Of a stretch of 64,000 nt of DNA, positions 17,032 through 26,510 are shown one piece after another. Every line of letters starts with the position of its first letter. Positions within the stretch are counted from its first letter, which is position 1. Where the stretch lies: contig NZ_CP147917.1 of NCBI RefSeq assembly GCF_039645965.1, positions 186,001-250,000 on the forward strand, written 5' to 3'. The notes under the pieces are model-generated. The model did not search any database. It saw only the letters and a program-made list of their open reading frames with translations, and was not told the DNA's origin. Origin of the DNA: Sulfurimonas sp. HSL3-2 (GTDB lineage: Bacteria > Campylobacterota > Campylobacteria > Campylobacterales > Sulfurimonadaceae). The position numbers and the translations under genes were made by a program.

Positions 17032-18147
17032 ATGAGTAAAACACAGAAGAATGTAGTATTGGGCATTGCGTTTGGTCTATTGATATTGTCTTTAGTATTT
17101 GTAGAATCTCTGCTGATTCACATAATTTTAGCAATAGCTGTCTTGGTTACAGTTGTATTTATACAAAATATGTCGACCTCCGGAGGGAAGTCGGATATAC
17201 TGGAAAAACTGAATGATATAGATGAGCTTTTAGATTTTGAAAGAAACAGTGTTCATATTGATGAAGCAGCAAAAGATGAAGTTGAAAAAAGTCTCAATAA
17301 ACTGCTTGTGAAGTATGAAAAGACTATTTTAGATGACACAAAAGTCGCAGGTGAAATGGTTCTTTTAGCGGATAAAGTCTCTAAAGGTCATTACTCTTGC
17401 CGTGTTGCAGCCGATACAAAAACGCCGTATGTTCATATCCTAAGAAATAGTATGAACAATATGCTGGACTCTGCGGAAAAAAATCTGGATAATGCAATAA
17501 CAACACTTCAAAACTTTGCACACGGAGATTTTCAGGCGCGCAGTGATGTGAATGTTGAAGCAAAGATGGCTGAACTCTTGCAAAATATCAATAGTCTGGG
17601 ACAGTCACTTGAAGATATGGAGTGTCAAAACAAGGATTCAAATAGCCAGATCATCGAGTCGGCAAACACATTGAACCATACGATAGAGAACATCACTAAT
17701 ACGACGATCGTAGACTTTAAAAATATGATCAACGATATTGTGGAAAGAATCCATAACGTATCACAAAAAGAGAACGAGATGGTCGGTAATCTTCAAGCAT
17801 TGGTTCAAAATGCAAATGACACGAAAGTTATACTGCAGACTATCGGTGACATAGCAGAACAAACGAATCTTTTAGCCCTCAACGCTGCCATCGAAGCGGC
17901 ACGTGCAGGTGAACACGGACGCGGATTCGCCGTTGTAGCAGATGAAGTAAGAAAACTTGCGGAACGCACGCAGAAAAGTCTTGCAGAGACTTCAGCGACG
18001 ACAAACGTACTTATTCAGTCTATCTCAGACAGTTCTGATGCATTAAATAAAAATGCGGATGAGGTAAATGATATCTCTGATGATGTCAGTGCAGTCAGCA
18101 GTAAAATGGATGAGATCATAGATATGTTAAACAGCCTTACCAAATAG
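17032..18147 (+). CDS. CetA-like methyl-accepting chemotaxis protein without sensor domain
   Basis: 371 residues. Two adjacent membrane helices (about residues 8-26 and 28-46) have almost no periplasmic loop. A long cytoplasmic region follows, with the chemoreceptor hairpin tip at 274-312 ([20 protein letters not shown], then [15 protein letters not shown]). It has no ligand-binding domain of its own, so it must take its signal from a partner, most likely the PAS protein encoded just upstream. The C-terminal region after the tip is short (about 60 residues). A strong terminator overlaps the stop codon. Confidence 0.88.
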   Translation: MSKTQKNVVLGIAFGLLILSLVFVESLLIHIILAIAVLVTVVFIQNMSTSGGKSDILEKLNDIDELLDFERNSVHIDEAAKDEVEKSLNKLLVKYEKTILDDTKVAGEMVLLADKVSKGHYSCRVAADTKTPYVHILRNSMNNMLDSAEKNLDNAITTLQNFAHGDFQARSDVNVEAKMAELLQNINSLGQSLEDMECQNKDSNSQIIESANTLNHTIENITNTTIVDFKNMINDIVERIHNVSQKENEMVGNLQALVQNANDTKVILQTIGDIAEQTNLLALNAAIEAARAGEHGRGFAVVADEVRKLAERTQKSLAETSATTNVLIQSISDSSDALNKNADEVNDISDDVSAVSSKMDEIIDMLNSLTK

Positions 18148-18161
18148 GCTGTTTGTTTTTT
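18129..18161 (+). terminator. Rho-independent terminator of the PAS/chemoreceptor unit
   Basis: AAACAGCCT and AGGCTGTTT form a 9-bp perfect stem with an 8-nt loop, followed by GTTTTTT. The stem includes the last codons and stop of the chemoreceptor gene. It ends at the convergent ribA stop. Confidence 0.8.
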
Positions 18162-18723
18162 AGAGCATATGCCCCATCTCGTCACGTTTTACACCTAAGT
18201 AGCCTTCATTGTACTTATTCGGTTTGATGACGATAGGGATACGTTCTACTATCTCTACATTTTCTATCGAGTTTATCTTTGTCGGATTGTTTGTCAGAAG
18301 TCTTATCTTCTTAATTCCAAAATGGTTGAGTATAAAAGTCACCATCTCATACGTTCTCTCATCTGCGGCAAATCCAAGTTGATGATTCGCTTCTATCGTA
18401 TTTAGTCCCTTATCTTGCAGAGCATAAGCATTTATCTTATTTAAAAGACCGATGTTACGCCCCTCTTGACGAAGATAGATCACCATACCGTTATGCTCTT
18501 CCGCCATCTTTAACGCTACTTCAAGCTGATCCCTGCAGTCGCATTTTAAACTGCCTATAGCATCACCTGTAAGACACTCCGAATGAACGCGGACGATGGG
18601 CGTCTCTTCAAGCGGTTCCTTATAGATGACAAGATGCTCTTTGTTCCCTTCTTTAAAAGCTTTTACTTTAAAGTTTCCAAAGCGGGATGGTAGATTTGCT
18701 ACTTCTGATATGGTTATTTTCAT
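18160..18723 (-). CDS. ribA: GTP cyclohydrolase II
   Basis: 187 residues. RibA opens GTP to start riboflavin synthesis. The zinc site is C-x10-C-x-C in HSECLTGDAIGSLKCDCRDQ; the nucleotide-binding and catalytic motif YLRQEGRNIGLLNKINAY follows; LLTNNPTKI is near the C-terminus. It stands alone as the cyclohydrolase domain, without a fused RibB. Lumazine synthase (ribH) of the same pathway is at 32899. Confidence 0.95.
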   Translation of the reverse strand: MKITISEVANLPSRFGNFKVKAFKEGNKEHLVIYKEPLEETPIVRVHSECLTGDAIGSLKCDCRDQLEVALKMAEEHNGMVIYLRQEGRNIGLLNKINAYALQDKGLNTIEANHQLGFAADERTYEMVTFILNHFGIKKIRLLTNNPTKINSIENVEIVERIPIVIKPNKYNEGYLGVKRDEMGHML

Positions 18724-18767
18724 TTATTTTAACTTTAAATAGATAGAATTAGATAAATATTTTCAAA

Positions 18768-18773
18768 ATTATA
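18768..18773 (-). promoter_or_regulatory. -10 box of ribA
   Basis: On the minus strand, ATTGGATATAATTT contains TATAAT about 45 nt upstream of the ribA ATG. The trpS promoter has the same ATTGGATATAATTT context. Confidence 0.45.
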
Positions 18774-18797
18774 TCCAATAATGATAAAGGTACTATT

Positions 18798-19772
18798 ATG
18801 TTTCAGCGTTTTCGTAGAACAAGATTAAATCCGCATCTTCGCAAATTAGTAAGAGAGACGACTGTCAGTGTCGACGATTTTATTTATCCGCTTTTCGCAC
18901 GCTCAGGAGCAGGGATAAAGACTGAAGTGGCTTCTATGCCCGGTGTTTATCAGATGAGTATCGATGAGATAGTAAAAGAGTGTGCAGAACTAAAATCACT
19001 TGGTATCTACTCGATCATACTTTTCGGTATCCCGGATGTAAAAGACTCTATCGGTTCGGATGCGCTCAGTGAAAACGGCATCATCGCACAAGCGGTCCGT
19101 GCAGTAAAAGCGGCTCATCCGGATATGTTTGTCGTGACGGATCTTTGTTTTTGTGAATACACCGACCATGGACACTGCGGTATTATCGACCATGTTCATG
19201 AAACGGTGGACAATGACGCGACTTTAGAGATCTCTGCGACTCAGGTGCTTGTCCATGCAAAAGCGGGAGCAGATATGATAGCACCTTCAGGGATGATGGA
19301 CGGTATCATAGAGACTCTTCGCAGTGCACTTGATGCTAACGGTTTTGAGAACCTGCCTATAATGAGCTACTCAACAAAGTTCGCAAGCGGATACTATGGA
19401 CCTTTCCGTGATGTAGCTGAGTCGGTTCCATCTTTTGGAGACCGTTCGACGTATCAGATGGATCCTGCAAACAGACGTGAAGCGATCGCGGAAAGCATTG
19501 CAGATGAGATGCAGGGAGCAGACATACTTATGGTAAAACCTGCACTGGCGTACCTTGATATCATAAGAGATATAAAAGAAAATACTTCACTGCCACTTGC
19601 GGTTTATAATGTGAGCGGCGAATATGCGATGTTAAAATTCGCAGGTATGAATAATCTGATAGATTATGAGCGTGTCGTAATGGAAACTATGACAGCTTTT
19701 AAACGTGCCGGAGCGGATATAATCATCTCATATCATGCCAAAGAAGTAGCAAAGATGCTAAGAAACAGATAG
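18798..19772 (+). CDS. hemB: porphobilinogen synthase (delta-aminolevulinic acid dehydratase)
   Basis: 324 residues. HemB condenses two 5-aminolevulinates to porphobilinogen. The catalytic lysines are in [16 protein letters not shown] and [12 protein letters not shown] three-cysteine zinc loop is present, [23 protein letters not shown] is the usual preceding motif. AAGG lies before the ATG. Haem demand is visible nearby: hemJ at 24028, plus several cytochromes and a globin. Confidence 0.96.
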   Translation: MFQRFRRTRLNPHLRKLVRETTVSVDDFIYPLFARSGAGIKTEVASMPGVYQMSIDEIVKECAELKSLGIYSIILFGIPDVKDSIGSDALSENGIIAQAVRAVKAAHPDMFVVTDLCFCEYTDHGHCGIIDHVHETVDNDATLEISATQVLVHAKAGADMIAPSGMMDGIIETLRSALDANGFENLPIMSYSTKFASGYYGPFRDVAESVPSFGDRSTYQMDPANRREAIAESIADEMQGADILMVKPALAYLDIIRDIKENTSLPLAVYNVSGEYAMLKFAGMNNLIDYERVVMETMTAFKRAGADIIISYHAKEVAKMLRNR

Positions 19773-19842
19773 ACTTATCTTTATTAAAGTAAGTTATGAA
19801 TAAAATATATCGTATTGATTGGTAATTAAAGGAAATATTTAG

Positions 19843-20763
19843 ATGAAGCATTTTTTAACGCTCAGAGATTTTACAAAAGAAGAAATTTTAGAGATTATAG
19901 ATCTTGGGCTGCAGATAAAAAAAGATCTGAAAAATGGAATCCATAAAGATTATATGCCTAAAAAGACATTGGCGATGATCTTTGAAAAAAGCTCGACAAG
20001 AACACGTGTCAGTTTTGAGACAGGGATATATCAGCTTGGAGGACACGGACTGTTTTTATCAAACCGTGATATCCATTTAGGGCGCGGTGAGCCTGTAAAA
20101 GATACGGCGCGCGTTATTTCAAGCATGTGTGACATGGTCATGATACGTACTTTTGAGCATTCAAAGATCGAAGAGTTTGCTTCTTATTCAAAAGTCCCTG
20201 TCATTAATGGATTGACAGACTCATACCATCCTGTACAGCTTTTAGCTGATTATATGACTATGATCGAGTACGGCGTCGCTGAAAATGCTGTCGTGGCTTA
20301 TGTGGGTGACGGCAATAATATGACACACTCATGGTTGATGCTGGCAAGCAAGCTTGGTTTTGAACTTCGCATTGCAACACCAAAGGGCTACGAAGTCGAC
20401 AGCAAAGTCCTTGAGGATGCATACGCTTTTGCTAAGCTAAGCGGAGCGAAGATATTTGTCACAAATGATCCTAAAGAAGCCGTAAAAGGTGCAAACGTCG
20501 TCACGACGGATACTTGGGCATCGATGGGACAAGAGGATGAAAAAGAGCAGAGAATAAAAGACTTTGCCGGTTACATGGTAGATGACCTTATGATGTGCAT
20601 CGCCGATAAGAATGCTAAGTTCCTGCACTGTCTTCCTGCTTACAGAGGACAAGAGGTAAGTGAGTCGGTTTTAGAAGGACATAGTGATATCGTATTTGAT
20701 GAAGCCGAAAACCGTTTACACGCACAAAAAGGCTTAATGGTTTGGTTAGATCGTCAAAGATAA
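19843..20763 (+). CDS. argF: ornithine carbamoyltransferase
   Basis: 306 residues. The enzyme joins ornithine and carbamoyl phosphate to citrulline in arginine synthesis. Motifs: [13 protein letters not shown] (carbamoyl phosphate), [14 protein letters not shown], the ornithine loop DTWASMGQE, and [11 protein letters not shown] with the catalytic cysteine. AAAGGAAAT precedes the ATG. The pentahaem cytochrome gene starts 18 bp after the stop, an unexpected operon partner. Confidence 0.95.
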   Translation: MKHFLTLRDFTKEEILEIIDLGLQIKKDLKNGIHKDYMPKKTLAMIFEKSSTRTRVSFETGIYQLGGHGLFLSNRDIHLGRGEPVKDTARVISSMCDMVMIRTFEHSKIEEFASYSKVPVINGLTDSYHPVQLLADYMTMIEYGVAENAVVAYVGDGNNMTHSWLMLASKLGFELRIATPKGYEVDSKVLEDAYAFAKLSGAKIFVTNDPKEAVKGANVVTTDTWASMGQEDEKEQRIKDFAGYMVDDLMMCIADKNAKFLHCLPAYRGQEVSESVLEGHSDIVFDEAENRLHAQKGLMVWLDRQR

Positions 20764-20781
20764 AATAAAAAGGAATTTCAT

Positions 20782-21969
20782 ATGAAGTATTTAATAGTTG
20801 TTTTACTGCTTGTTGCATCTTTATACTCTGCAGAAGTCGTTGCAGTCGGTGAAAAATATAAAAGTTCATCTGATTGTCAAGCTTGTCATAATCATCTTGT
20901 AAAACAGTGGAGAGAGTCTTGGCACTCAAATTCTCACTATAAAAAAGATGAGTACTTTAGAGCTTCTGTCGATTATGTAAGTAGAAAGACACATAAAAGT
21001 TTAAACGCTATCAAAGTCGAATGTGCGACTTGTCATAACCCTCGTATCTCGGTGACAAGTACGGATACTGATTATGAAATTGCTGCAGTTTTAGGACTCG
21101 ATAAAAATTCTAAAGTCAATAAAGCAGTACACGATAATACTTTAAACGAAGGTATAAACTGTGTCGTTTGTCATAACATCGATCAGATCCATAGTGAACT
21201 GGATGCATCACACAGAGGAATGGACAGAGTCTCTTGGTCAAAAACAGGTCTGATGAGCGGTCCTTTTGATGATGCAAATTCACCGTATCATAAAACAGAA
21301 TACAGAGAATTTATGGATAAAAATCCAAATCAGCTTTGTTTTGTATGTCATGCCAATGACCATACTGCCAAAGGTGAAGCATTTATCAATATGCAAGCTG
21401 AGTATAAAGATTCTACAGAAAAATGTGTCGATTGTCATATGAGCAGTAAAAAAGAGCTTTACGCAGCGACTCTTCCGATAGATCATGGAAAACCTAAAAA
21501 GCGTATGATAAGAGAGCATTGGTTTGACGGCGGTCATATAAAACCAATGTGGAAAGATGCTTTAAAAGTGAAAGCAAAAGTCGACGGCGATAATCTAGTG
21601 ATCACATTAAAAAATGATCTGCCTCATAATATCCCAAGTGGATTCGGTTCACGTGAAATACTTATCGAGATCGAGTATAAAAATAAAGATAAAGATGTCG
21701 GGGTAGAGACAGTATCACTGACAAGACACTATTTGAGTAAATACAAAAAACCGACTATTCCTCATATGGCCGAACAAGCTTCAAAGGATGATTCTGTACC
21801 GGCTAAAGGTGAGAAAAAGGTGAAAGTAAAATATTATAAAAAAGCGACTATGGCCGTCATAACTGTTTCATACAGATTGGTAAATGATGAGGTTAGAGGA
21901 ATCCTTGATCTCAAAGAACCGATCTGGAAAGAGAAGATGCCTATAACAAAAGTATCGGTACGTCTTTAG
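20782..21969 (+). CDS. periplasmic pentahaem cytochrome c
   Basis: 395 residues with a signal peptide (YLIVVLLLVASLYSAEV). Five CxxCH sites are visible: CQACH, CATCH, CVVCH, CFVCH and CVDCH, all in the first ~215 residues, resembling the cytochrome c554 / multihaem family. From about residue 250 a haem-free beta-rich domain follows, with DLPHNIPSGFGSREILIE. A periplasmic electron-transfer role follows from the family; the partner reductase is not seen. AAAAAGGA precedes the ATG. It overlaps the convergent trpS by 4 bp. Confidence 0.85.
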   Translation: MKYLIVVLLLVASLYSAEVVAVGEKYKSSSDCQACHNHLVKQWRESWHSNSHYKKDEYFRASVDYVSRKTHKSLNAIKVECATCHNPRISVTSTDTDYEIAAVLGLDKNSKVNKAVHDNTLNEGINCVVCHNIDQIHSELDASHRGMDRVSWSKTGLMSGPFDDANSPYHKTEYREFMDKNPNQLCFVCHANDHTAKGEAFINMQAEYKDSTEKCVDCHMSSKKELYAATLPIDHGKPKKRMIREHWFDGGHIKPMWKDALKVKAKVDGDNLVITLKNDLPHNIPSGFGSREILIEIEYKNKDKDVGVETVSLTRHYLSKYKKPTIPHMAEQASKDDSVPAKGEKKVKVKYYKKATMAVITVSYRLVNDEVRGILDLKEPIWKEKMPITKVSVRL

Positions 21970-22931
21970 TACGCGATACCTGTAGCTGATCTGACTTTCT
22001 CTATTATATCCGCTGCTGCTGCTCTTGCTTTGGCAGCACCTGCATTTAAAATATCTCTTACTTCGTCTTGATGTTTCTCATAGTATTCGCGTTTTTCTCT
22101 GTATGGCGCGTAGTATTCCCAGATCACTTCTGAAAGGTAAAGCTTGAAGTGCCCATGGCCTTCTCCGCCCTTTTTGTATCTTTGCTCCAGGGCTATACGC
22201 TCTTTGTCTGCTAAAAACAGTTTTGCGATGTTGTAGATGTTACATCCCTCATACTCTTTTGGTTCTTCTAACGCTACGTTTTCGGTTACGATCTTCTTGA
22301 TCACTTTTTGCTGTTTTTTCTCTTCACCGAAAATGTTTATTGTGTTGCCGTAGCTTTTTGACATCTTTTGACCGTCGATCCCCGGAACAGTAGCGACATT
22401 CTCGTCAACTTTATATGTCGGAAGTTTTAAGATATCTCCGTAAGTATTGTTAAACTTGATGGCGATGTCGCGCGCGATCTCGACATGCTGGATCTGATCT
22501 TTTCCTACAGGAACGATATCCGGCGAAAACAGGAGTATATCTGCTGCCATTAAAACAGGATATGAAAACAGAGAATGGTTTGTCGCAAAACCGCGGGCTG
22601 TCTTGTCTTTGTAACTGTGAGCACGCTCTAAAAGTCCCGTCGGTGTAAATGATGACAGTATCCAGTAAAGTTCTAAAACCTCTTTGACGTCTGACTGTAC
22701 CCAAAATGTAGATTTGTCAGGGTCGATGCCAAGTGCTAAAAAGTCGGTTGCTGCCTGCATAGTAAGCTGTTTTAGTTTTTCGCCGTCACTTACCGTAGTC
22801 ATCGCATGGTAGTTAGCGATAAAAGCGAACACTTCATTCTTGTCTTGTTCCTCAATCATAGGTTTTATTGAACCGAAATAGTTCCCGATGTGAAGGTCAC
22901 CGGAAGGTTGGATACCTGTAAAAACTCTCAT
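21966..22931 (-). CDS. trpS: tryptophanyl-tRNA synthetase
   Basis: 321 residues. Class I synthetase signatures: PSGDLHIGNYFGSIKP at the N-terminus and KMSKSYGN in the catalytic loop. ALGIDPDKSTFWVQSD and YPVLMAADILL are typical of TrpS. Full length. AGGATT lies before the ATG. Confidence 0.96.
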   Translation of the reverse strand: MRVFTGIQPSGDLHIGNYFGSIKPMIEEQDKNEVFAFIANYHAMTTVSDGEKLKQLTMQAATDFLALGIDPDKSTFWVQSDVKEVLELYWILSSFTPTGLLERAHSYKDKTARGFATNHSLFSYPVLMAADILLFSPDIVPVGKDQIQHVEIARDIAIKFNNTYGDILKLPTYKVDENVATVPGIDGQKMSKSYGNTINIFGEEKKQQKVIKKIVTENVALEEPKEYEGCNIYNIAKLFLADKERIALEQRYKKGGEGHGHFKLYLSEVIWEYYAPYREKREYYEKHQDEVRDILNAGAAKARAAAADIIEKVRSATGIAY

Positions 22932-22963
22932 AATAATCCTGTATTTATAAAAATGTTTTTGAA

Positions 22964-22969
22964 ATTATA
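22964..22969 (-). promoter_or_regulatory. -10 box of trpS
   Basis: TATAAT on the minus strand within ATTGGATATAATTTC, about 33 nt upstream of the trpS start; the surrounding bases match the ribA promoter. Confidence 0.45.
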
Positions 22970-23039
22970 TCCAATTCAGTTTCGGTGTGCTATTCTTTAG
23001 ATGAATAAAGGTAATTACTACCTATATAAAGGATATATT

Positions 23040-23369
23040 ATGAGTGTACAAATTAGAGCAAAAGATATAACATTGACAGATGCAACTAAAGCGCATATAA
23101 ATGCAGCGATAGATACTTTTCGTAAATATGGCCTTGACACAACAAGTTATAATGTAAATATTCAAAAAGAGAAAAAAGGTGTGAGTGTAGAGTTTGATAT
23201 ACACATAGCTCACGCTCAGCCGGTAGTGATCTCTCAAAGCGATGCAGATCTTGATGTGGCGATAGACCTTGCTATTGAGAGAACGACAAAAGCGCTTCGC
23301 CGTCTTCATGATAAAGTAGTTTCTCACAAAGCGACATCTCTAAAAGATGTAGAGGTTGCCGAAGTTTGA
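23040..23369 (+). CDS. short ribosome hibernation promoting factor (HPF/RaiA family)
   Basis: 109 residues from the ATG at 23040, supported by AAAGGA; a longer frame to 23001 adds a lysine/tyrosine-rich stretch with no ribosome binding site. The sequence SVQIRAKDITLTDATKAHI, the following strands and DLAIERTTKALRRLHD match the HPF N-terminal domain that binds the 30S A/P-site region. It lacks the C-terminal dimerisation domain carried by the long-form HPF at 38454. Confidence 0.85.
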   Translation: MSVQIRAKDITLTDATKAHINAAIDTFRKYGLDTTSYNVNIQKEKKGVSVEFDIHIAHAQPVVISQSDADLDVAIDLAIERTTKALRRLHDKVVSHKATSLKDVEVAEV

Positions 23370-23409
23370 TAGTTATACTATAATACCGCCAAAACTTTTA
23401 GGCGGTATT

Positions 23410-24012
23410 GTGAAAAAAATTCTTCTTCTTTCTTTCTTTTTTATAAATCTTTGGGCACAGAATGACTACGATTTTCGTGTTGCTTACGGTCGTGCCGATT
23501 CAAATGACTTTGGTGAGATAATTAGTTCTCAGATATCTCCTCATCATACAGGTACTCATGTTATGATGCTTGATGCAGGTTATAAACTGGCAGAAAATGT
23601 CCTTGACCTTCCTATAGATATTTATGTAAAAGTAGGATTTGCAAAGTTTTTAGAAAACGGCTACCAAAAAGATGTCTATGAAAATACACTCTATTTGAAG
23701 GCATATTATAATTTTGATTTTCTGGAAAACCGTGTACGCCTTGGTGCCGCAGAGGGTGGATCGTATACATATGGAATCATATATATTGAAAAAGAGGAAG
23801 CTATTGCTAAAAATGGCAAAAACTCACACTTTTTAAATTATCTTGAGTTAAGTCTGGATTTTGATCTTGGTAAACTTGTGAAGTATAAGCCTTTGGAAGA
23901 CACGTATCTCGGGCTAGTATTAAAACATCGTTCGGGTATATACGGAGTTATCAATAATGTAAAGCATGGCGGTTCAAACTATGAAGCTGTCTATATAGAG
24001 AAAAACTTTTAA
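23410..24012 (+). CDS. probable outer-membrane beta-barrel protein
   Basis: 200 residues from a GTG at 23410, chosen because it begins a clean signal peptide (KKILLLSFFFINLWAQ) after AGGCGG; an upstream TTG at 23356 would overlap the hpf gene. Alternating hydrophobic strands such as PIDIYVKVGFAKFLE and TLYLKAYYNFDFLENRVRLG suggest a small barrel. The segment LVLKHRSGIYG followed by GGSNYE resembles the C-terminal part of PagL/acyloxyacyl-hydrolase-like barrels, but I cannot confirm the catalytic residues. hemJ follows 15 bp later. Confidence 0.65.
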   Translation: MKKILLLSFFFINLWAQNDYDFRVAYGRADSNDFGEIISSQISPHHTGTHVMMLDAGYKLAENVLDLPIDIYVKVGFAKFLENGYQKDVYENTLYLKAYYNFDFLENRVRLGAAEGGSYTYGIIYIEKEEAIAKNGKNSHFLNYLELSLDFDLGKLVKYKPLEDTYLGLVLKHRSGIYGVINNVKHGGSNYEAVYIEKNF

Positions 24013-24027
24013 AAAAGGAAAAATGCA

Positions 24028-24471
24028 ATGTATAGTTGGATAATTTGGTTTCATATAGTTTCATTCGTATCATGGTTCGCAGCTATTTTTTATATGCCTC
24101 GTCTATTTGTTTATCATAAAGAGCATGAGGACAATGCAGGCTTCTTAGAAGTCGTAAAGATAATGGAGTACAAGCTGTACAAATACATCGGTGTCCCTGC
24201 TATGTGGGCTACGATACTTAGTGGCGCGGCTTTAATATACTTCTCGACAAGCGAGTATGGTGTCAATCTTTTTAAAACAGGCGGATGGCTGCATGCAAAA
24301 CTGCTTTTTGTTGCGATCTTGATAGCATATTTTGTTTCACTTGATTTTATGCGCAGATCTCTTGCAAACGGTACAAGCAATAAAAGCGGGAAGTTCTTTA
24401 GATTCTATAATGAAGTGCCGACTATTTTACTGCTTATAATAGTCGCAATGGTCATAATAAGACCGTTTTAA
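24028..24471 (+). CDS. hemJ: HemJ-type protoporphyrinogen IX oxidase
   Basis: 147 residues, four membrane helices. The start WIIWFHIVSFVSWFAAIFYM with a conserved His in the first helix, the PRLFVYH segment, and GGWLHAKLLFV with a further conserved His are hallmarks of HemJ, the membrane protoporphyrinogen oxidase of bacteria without HemG/HemY (older label 'CopD-like'). AAGGAAAAA precedes the ATG. Convergent with der, with a hairpin and a TTACATGTAA copy between them. Confidence 0.85.
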   Translation: MYSWIIWFHIVSFVSWFAAIFYMPRLFVYHKEHEDNAGFLEVVKIMEYKLYKYIGVPAMWATILSGAALIYFSTSEYGVNLFKTGGWLHAKLLFVAILIAYFVSLDFMRRSLANGTSNKSGKFFRFYNEVPTILLLIIVAMVIIRPF

Positions 24472-24473
24472 TA

Positions 24474-24485
24474 CTTACATGTAAG
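24474..24485. repeat. dispersed palindrome CTTACATGTAAG
   Basis: Perfect 12-bp palindrome starting 3 bp after the hemJ stop. With the next bases it forms CTTACATGTAAGGCTTTT, identical over 18 bases to the copy at 8546. Confidence 0.7.
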
Positions 24486-24501
24486 GCTTTTATTGCCTTA
24501 C
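24481..24501. terminator. bidirectional terminator-like hairpin between hemJ and der
   Basis: GTAAGGC and GCCTTAC pair perfectly (7 bp) around TTTTATT; the left arm overlaps the palindrome at 24474. TATTTT follows on the plus strand; the T run is modest. Confidence 0.55.
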
Positions 24502-25967
24502 TATTTTCCCCCGCCGCGCTTTTTCGCTTTGAACAGTACAGGAACACCGCTAAAGTTAAATGCCTCACGAAGTTTATTTGTCAGATATCTTCTATATGTA
24601 AAGTGAAGACCTCTTGGTTTATTCATAATAAGAGCGATCCTCGGCGGTCTCGTCTCATACTGAGTCGCATAGTAGATACGGATGATCTGTCCATGCATAG
24701 AAGGCAGCTGGTGACGGCGCATCGCACGGCCAAGTACTTCGTTTAACTGAGATGTCGATATACGCTGAGAAAAGTTCTCATTTATCTCCAATATCATGTC
24801 AAGCAGTTTATTTACACGAAGATGGCTTTTTGCCGAGATCGTTATGATCGGCGCATAGTGAAGGAATTTAAATCTGTCACGTACATCTTGTATGATCTTG
24901 TCATAGTTCTCTCTATCTGCTATATCCCATTTGTTTAAAACGATGATACAACCTAGGAAGTTTTTATCGACAAGACCGGCGATCTTCTCATCAAGATCTA
25001 TAAAAGGGTTTGACGCATCAAGAACGACAAGTGCCATATTTGCACTCTCAAGCATCTGCTCTGTTCTCATAAGTGCAAACTTCTCTATCCCCTCTATCTT
25101 ACCGCGGCGGCGGATACCCGCAGTATCGACAAATGTCAGTGTTTTGCCTTGATAGTCGACACTTTCATCGATCGGATCGATCGTAGTCCCTGCGACATTA
25201 CTGACAACTGATCTGTCTTCTTTGAGAAGAGCATTTAAGAGTGAGCTTTTTCCGACGTTTACACGGCCGATAATCGCTATTTTGATGTGATTCAAGTCTT
25301 CTGGATCAAACTCTTTTATCATGTCGTTCATACCGAATATAGAGTCGTCTTCTACATCCTCTTCATCAAAGTCGACATAACCCTCTTCACTGTCCTCATC
25401 CTCTGGAACGTAGTCATAGACAGTCGGTTCGAACTCATCTTCATCTTCGTCCGTTTCTTCCTCTTCTGCTATCTTGTCTTCATCAGGCAGAAGTTCGTAC
25501 AGCCATTCTATAAGAGGATTAATACTGCGGTTGTGTGCAACAGAGATACCAAATATCAGATCCGTACCGAACTCATAATAATCCCAAAGTTTCTCTTTTA
25601 GACTGTCATTATCTATCTTGTTGACGACGAGTGCTACATCTTTACCGAGAGACTCTAATTGATAAAAAAGTTTTTTGTCATTTGCATCAGGCAGAGTTTT
25701 TCCGTCGACCATATAAAGTATGATGTCGGCTTTCTCGGCAGCTTCAAGTGATTTTTCTTTTATCTTGTCAAAAAGTTCACACCCTTTATCCAATCCGCCT
25801 GTATCAAGAAGTTCTACTTGTTTATCCAGGATCTGTGCAATACGGCGTTTTACGTCACGTGTCGTTCCCGCTTGTTCGGATGTAATGGCATCACGTTTTT
25901 TAAGCAGACGGTTAAACAGTGAGCTCTTTCCAACATTCGGCTGGCCAATTATGGCTATTTTTTTCAT
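24501..25967 (-). CDS. der: ribosome-assembly GTPase Der (EngA)
   Basis: 488 residues with two tandem GTPase domains. The first P-loop is IGQPNVGKSSLFN (near residue 6), with DTGG and VNKID; the second is IGRVNVGKSSLLN, with DTAGIRRRGK and LNKWD. The C-terminal KH-like domain ends in GGGK. A roughly 60-residue acidic linker joins the two GTPase domains, as in E. coli Der. It acts in maturation of the large ribosomal subunit. Confidence 0.95.
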   Translation of the reverse strand: MKKIAIIGQPNVGKSSLFNRLLKKRDAITSEQAGTTRDVKRRIAQILDKQVELLDTGGLDKGCELFDKIKEKSLEAAEKADIILYMVDGKTLPDANDKKLFYQLESLGKDVALVVNKIDNDSLKEKLWDYYEFGTDLIFGISVAHNRSINPLIEWLYELLPDEDKIAEEEETDEDEDEFEPTVYDYVPEDEDSEEGYVDFDEEDVEDDSIFGMNDMIKEFDPEDLNHIKIAIIGRVNVGKSSLLNALLKEDRSVVSNVAGTTIDPIDESVDYQGKTLTFVDTAGIRRRGKIEGIEKFALMRTEQMLESANMALVVLDASNPFIDLDEKIAGLVDKNFLGCIIVLNKWDIADRENYDKIIQDVRDRFKFLHYAPIITISAKSHLRVNKLLDMILEINENFSQRISTSQLNEVLGRAMRRHQLPSMHGQIIRIYYATQYETRPPRIALIMNKPRGLHFTYRRYLTNKLREAFNFSGVPVLFKAKKRGGGK

Positions 25968-26071
25968 AGTATCTCTTTGTAGGTAATTAAAAACATTTTT
26001 ATAAACAGTAAAAATTTAAACGATTTGTAAAAATGTTTTGTTGAAGTTAAATATTTTGTGTAATTATAGCG

Positions 26072-26099
26072 AAAAAAGGAGTTCACCGTTAAGGTGAAC
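26072..26099 (-). terminator. Rho-independent terminator of the lipoprotein operon
   Basis: On the minus strand GTTCACC-TTAAC-GGTGAAC forms a 7-bp perfect stem, followed by TCCTTTTTT. It lies 7 bp after the last lipoprotein stop codon and before der. Confidence 0.75.
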
Positions 26100-26105
26100 A
26101 AAAGT

Positions 26106-26510
26106 TTAATCTAAAACCATCCAAACAAACAGTTCTTTAGTCTTTGGATCGAGGAAAGTCGCTTCTATGTGAGCCGTGACTTTAGAGTTTTTAACTCTTT
26201 GCTGCGTCTGTATATCCATAGTTGAATGTACATCGTCATCTTTGGCAGTCTGCTCTCTTTTTGCGACAAGGTCTATCTCTACTCCTTGTTGCAGTGCGAG
26301 TTCATCTAAAGCTCTGCTGATAGCAAGTTTACGTTGATAGGCAGGACCTTTAAAATGGGGACCGCTGCTCCCGACCGAGCCTGTGACGCCGTCGATGTTT
26401 GGATTGTTTATCCATGCAGGATATACTGTAGTCTGCTCTTTTGCAGGTGCAGCATCTTTGTTACAGCCTGCAAAAAAAACAATAAGCAATGAAAGTAAAA
26501 TTACTCTCAT
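26106..26510 (-). CDS. LPP20-like lipoprotein (third of three)
   Basis: 134 residues. The signal sequence with lipobox, LLIVFFAGCNKD, predicts lipid attachment at Cys15. The short mature domain contains PAWINNPNIDGVTGSVGSSG and ISRALDELALQQGVEID, the pattern of the LPP20 family of epsilonproteobacterial lipoproteins. Translation is coupled to the upstream gene by a TAATG overlap at 26508-26512. A terminator follows. Helicobacter pylori LPP20 also lies in a small cluster with related genes. Confidence 0.75.
   Translation of the reverse strand: MRVILLSLLIVFFAGCNKDAAPAKEQTTVYPAWINNPNIDGVTGSVGSSGPHFKGPAYQRKLAISRALDELALQQGVEIDLVAKREQTAKDDDVHSTMDIQTQQRVKNSKVTAHIEATFLDPKTKELFVWMVLD

Noticed and set aside
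25310-25480. Acidic linker between the two GTPase domains of Der
   Set aside because: It looked like an insertion, but E. coli Der has a similar acidic linker and total length is normal.
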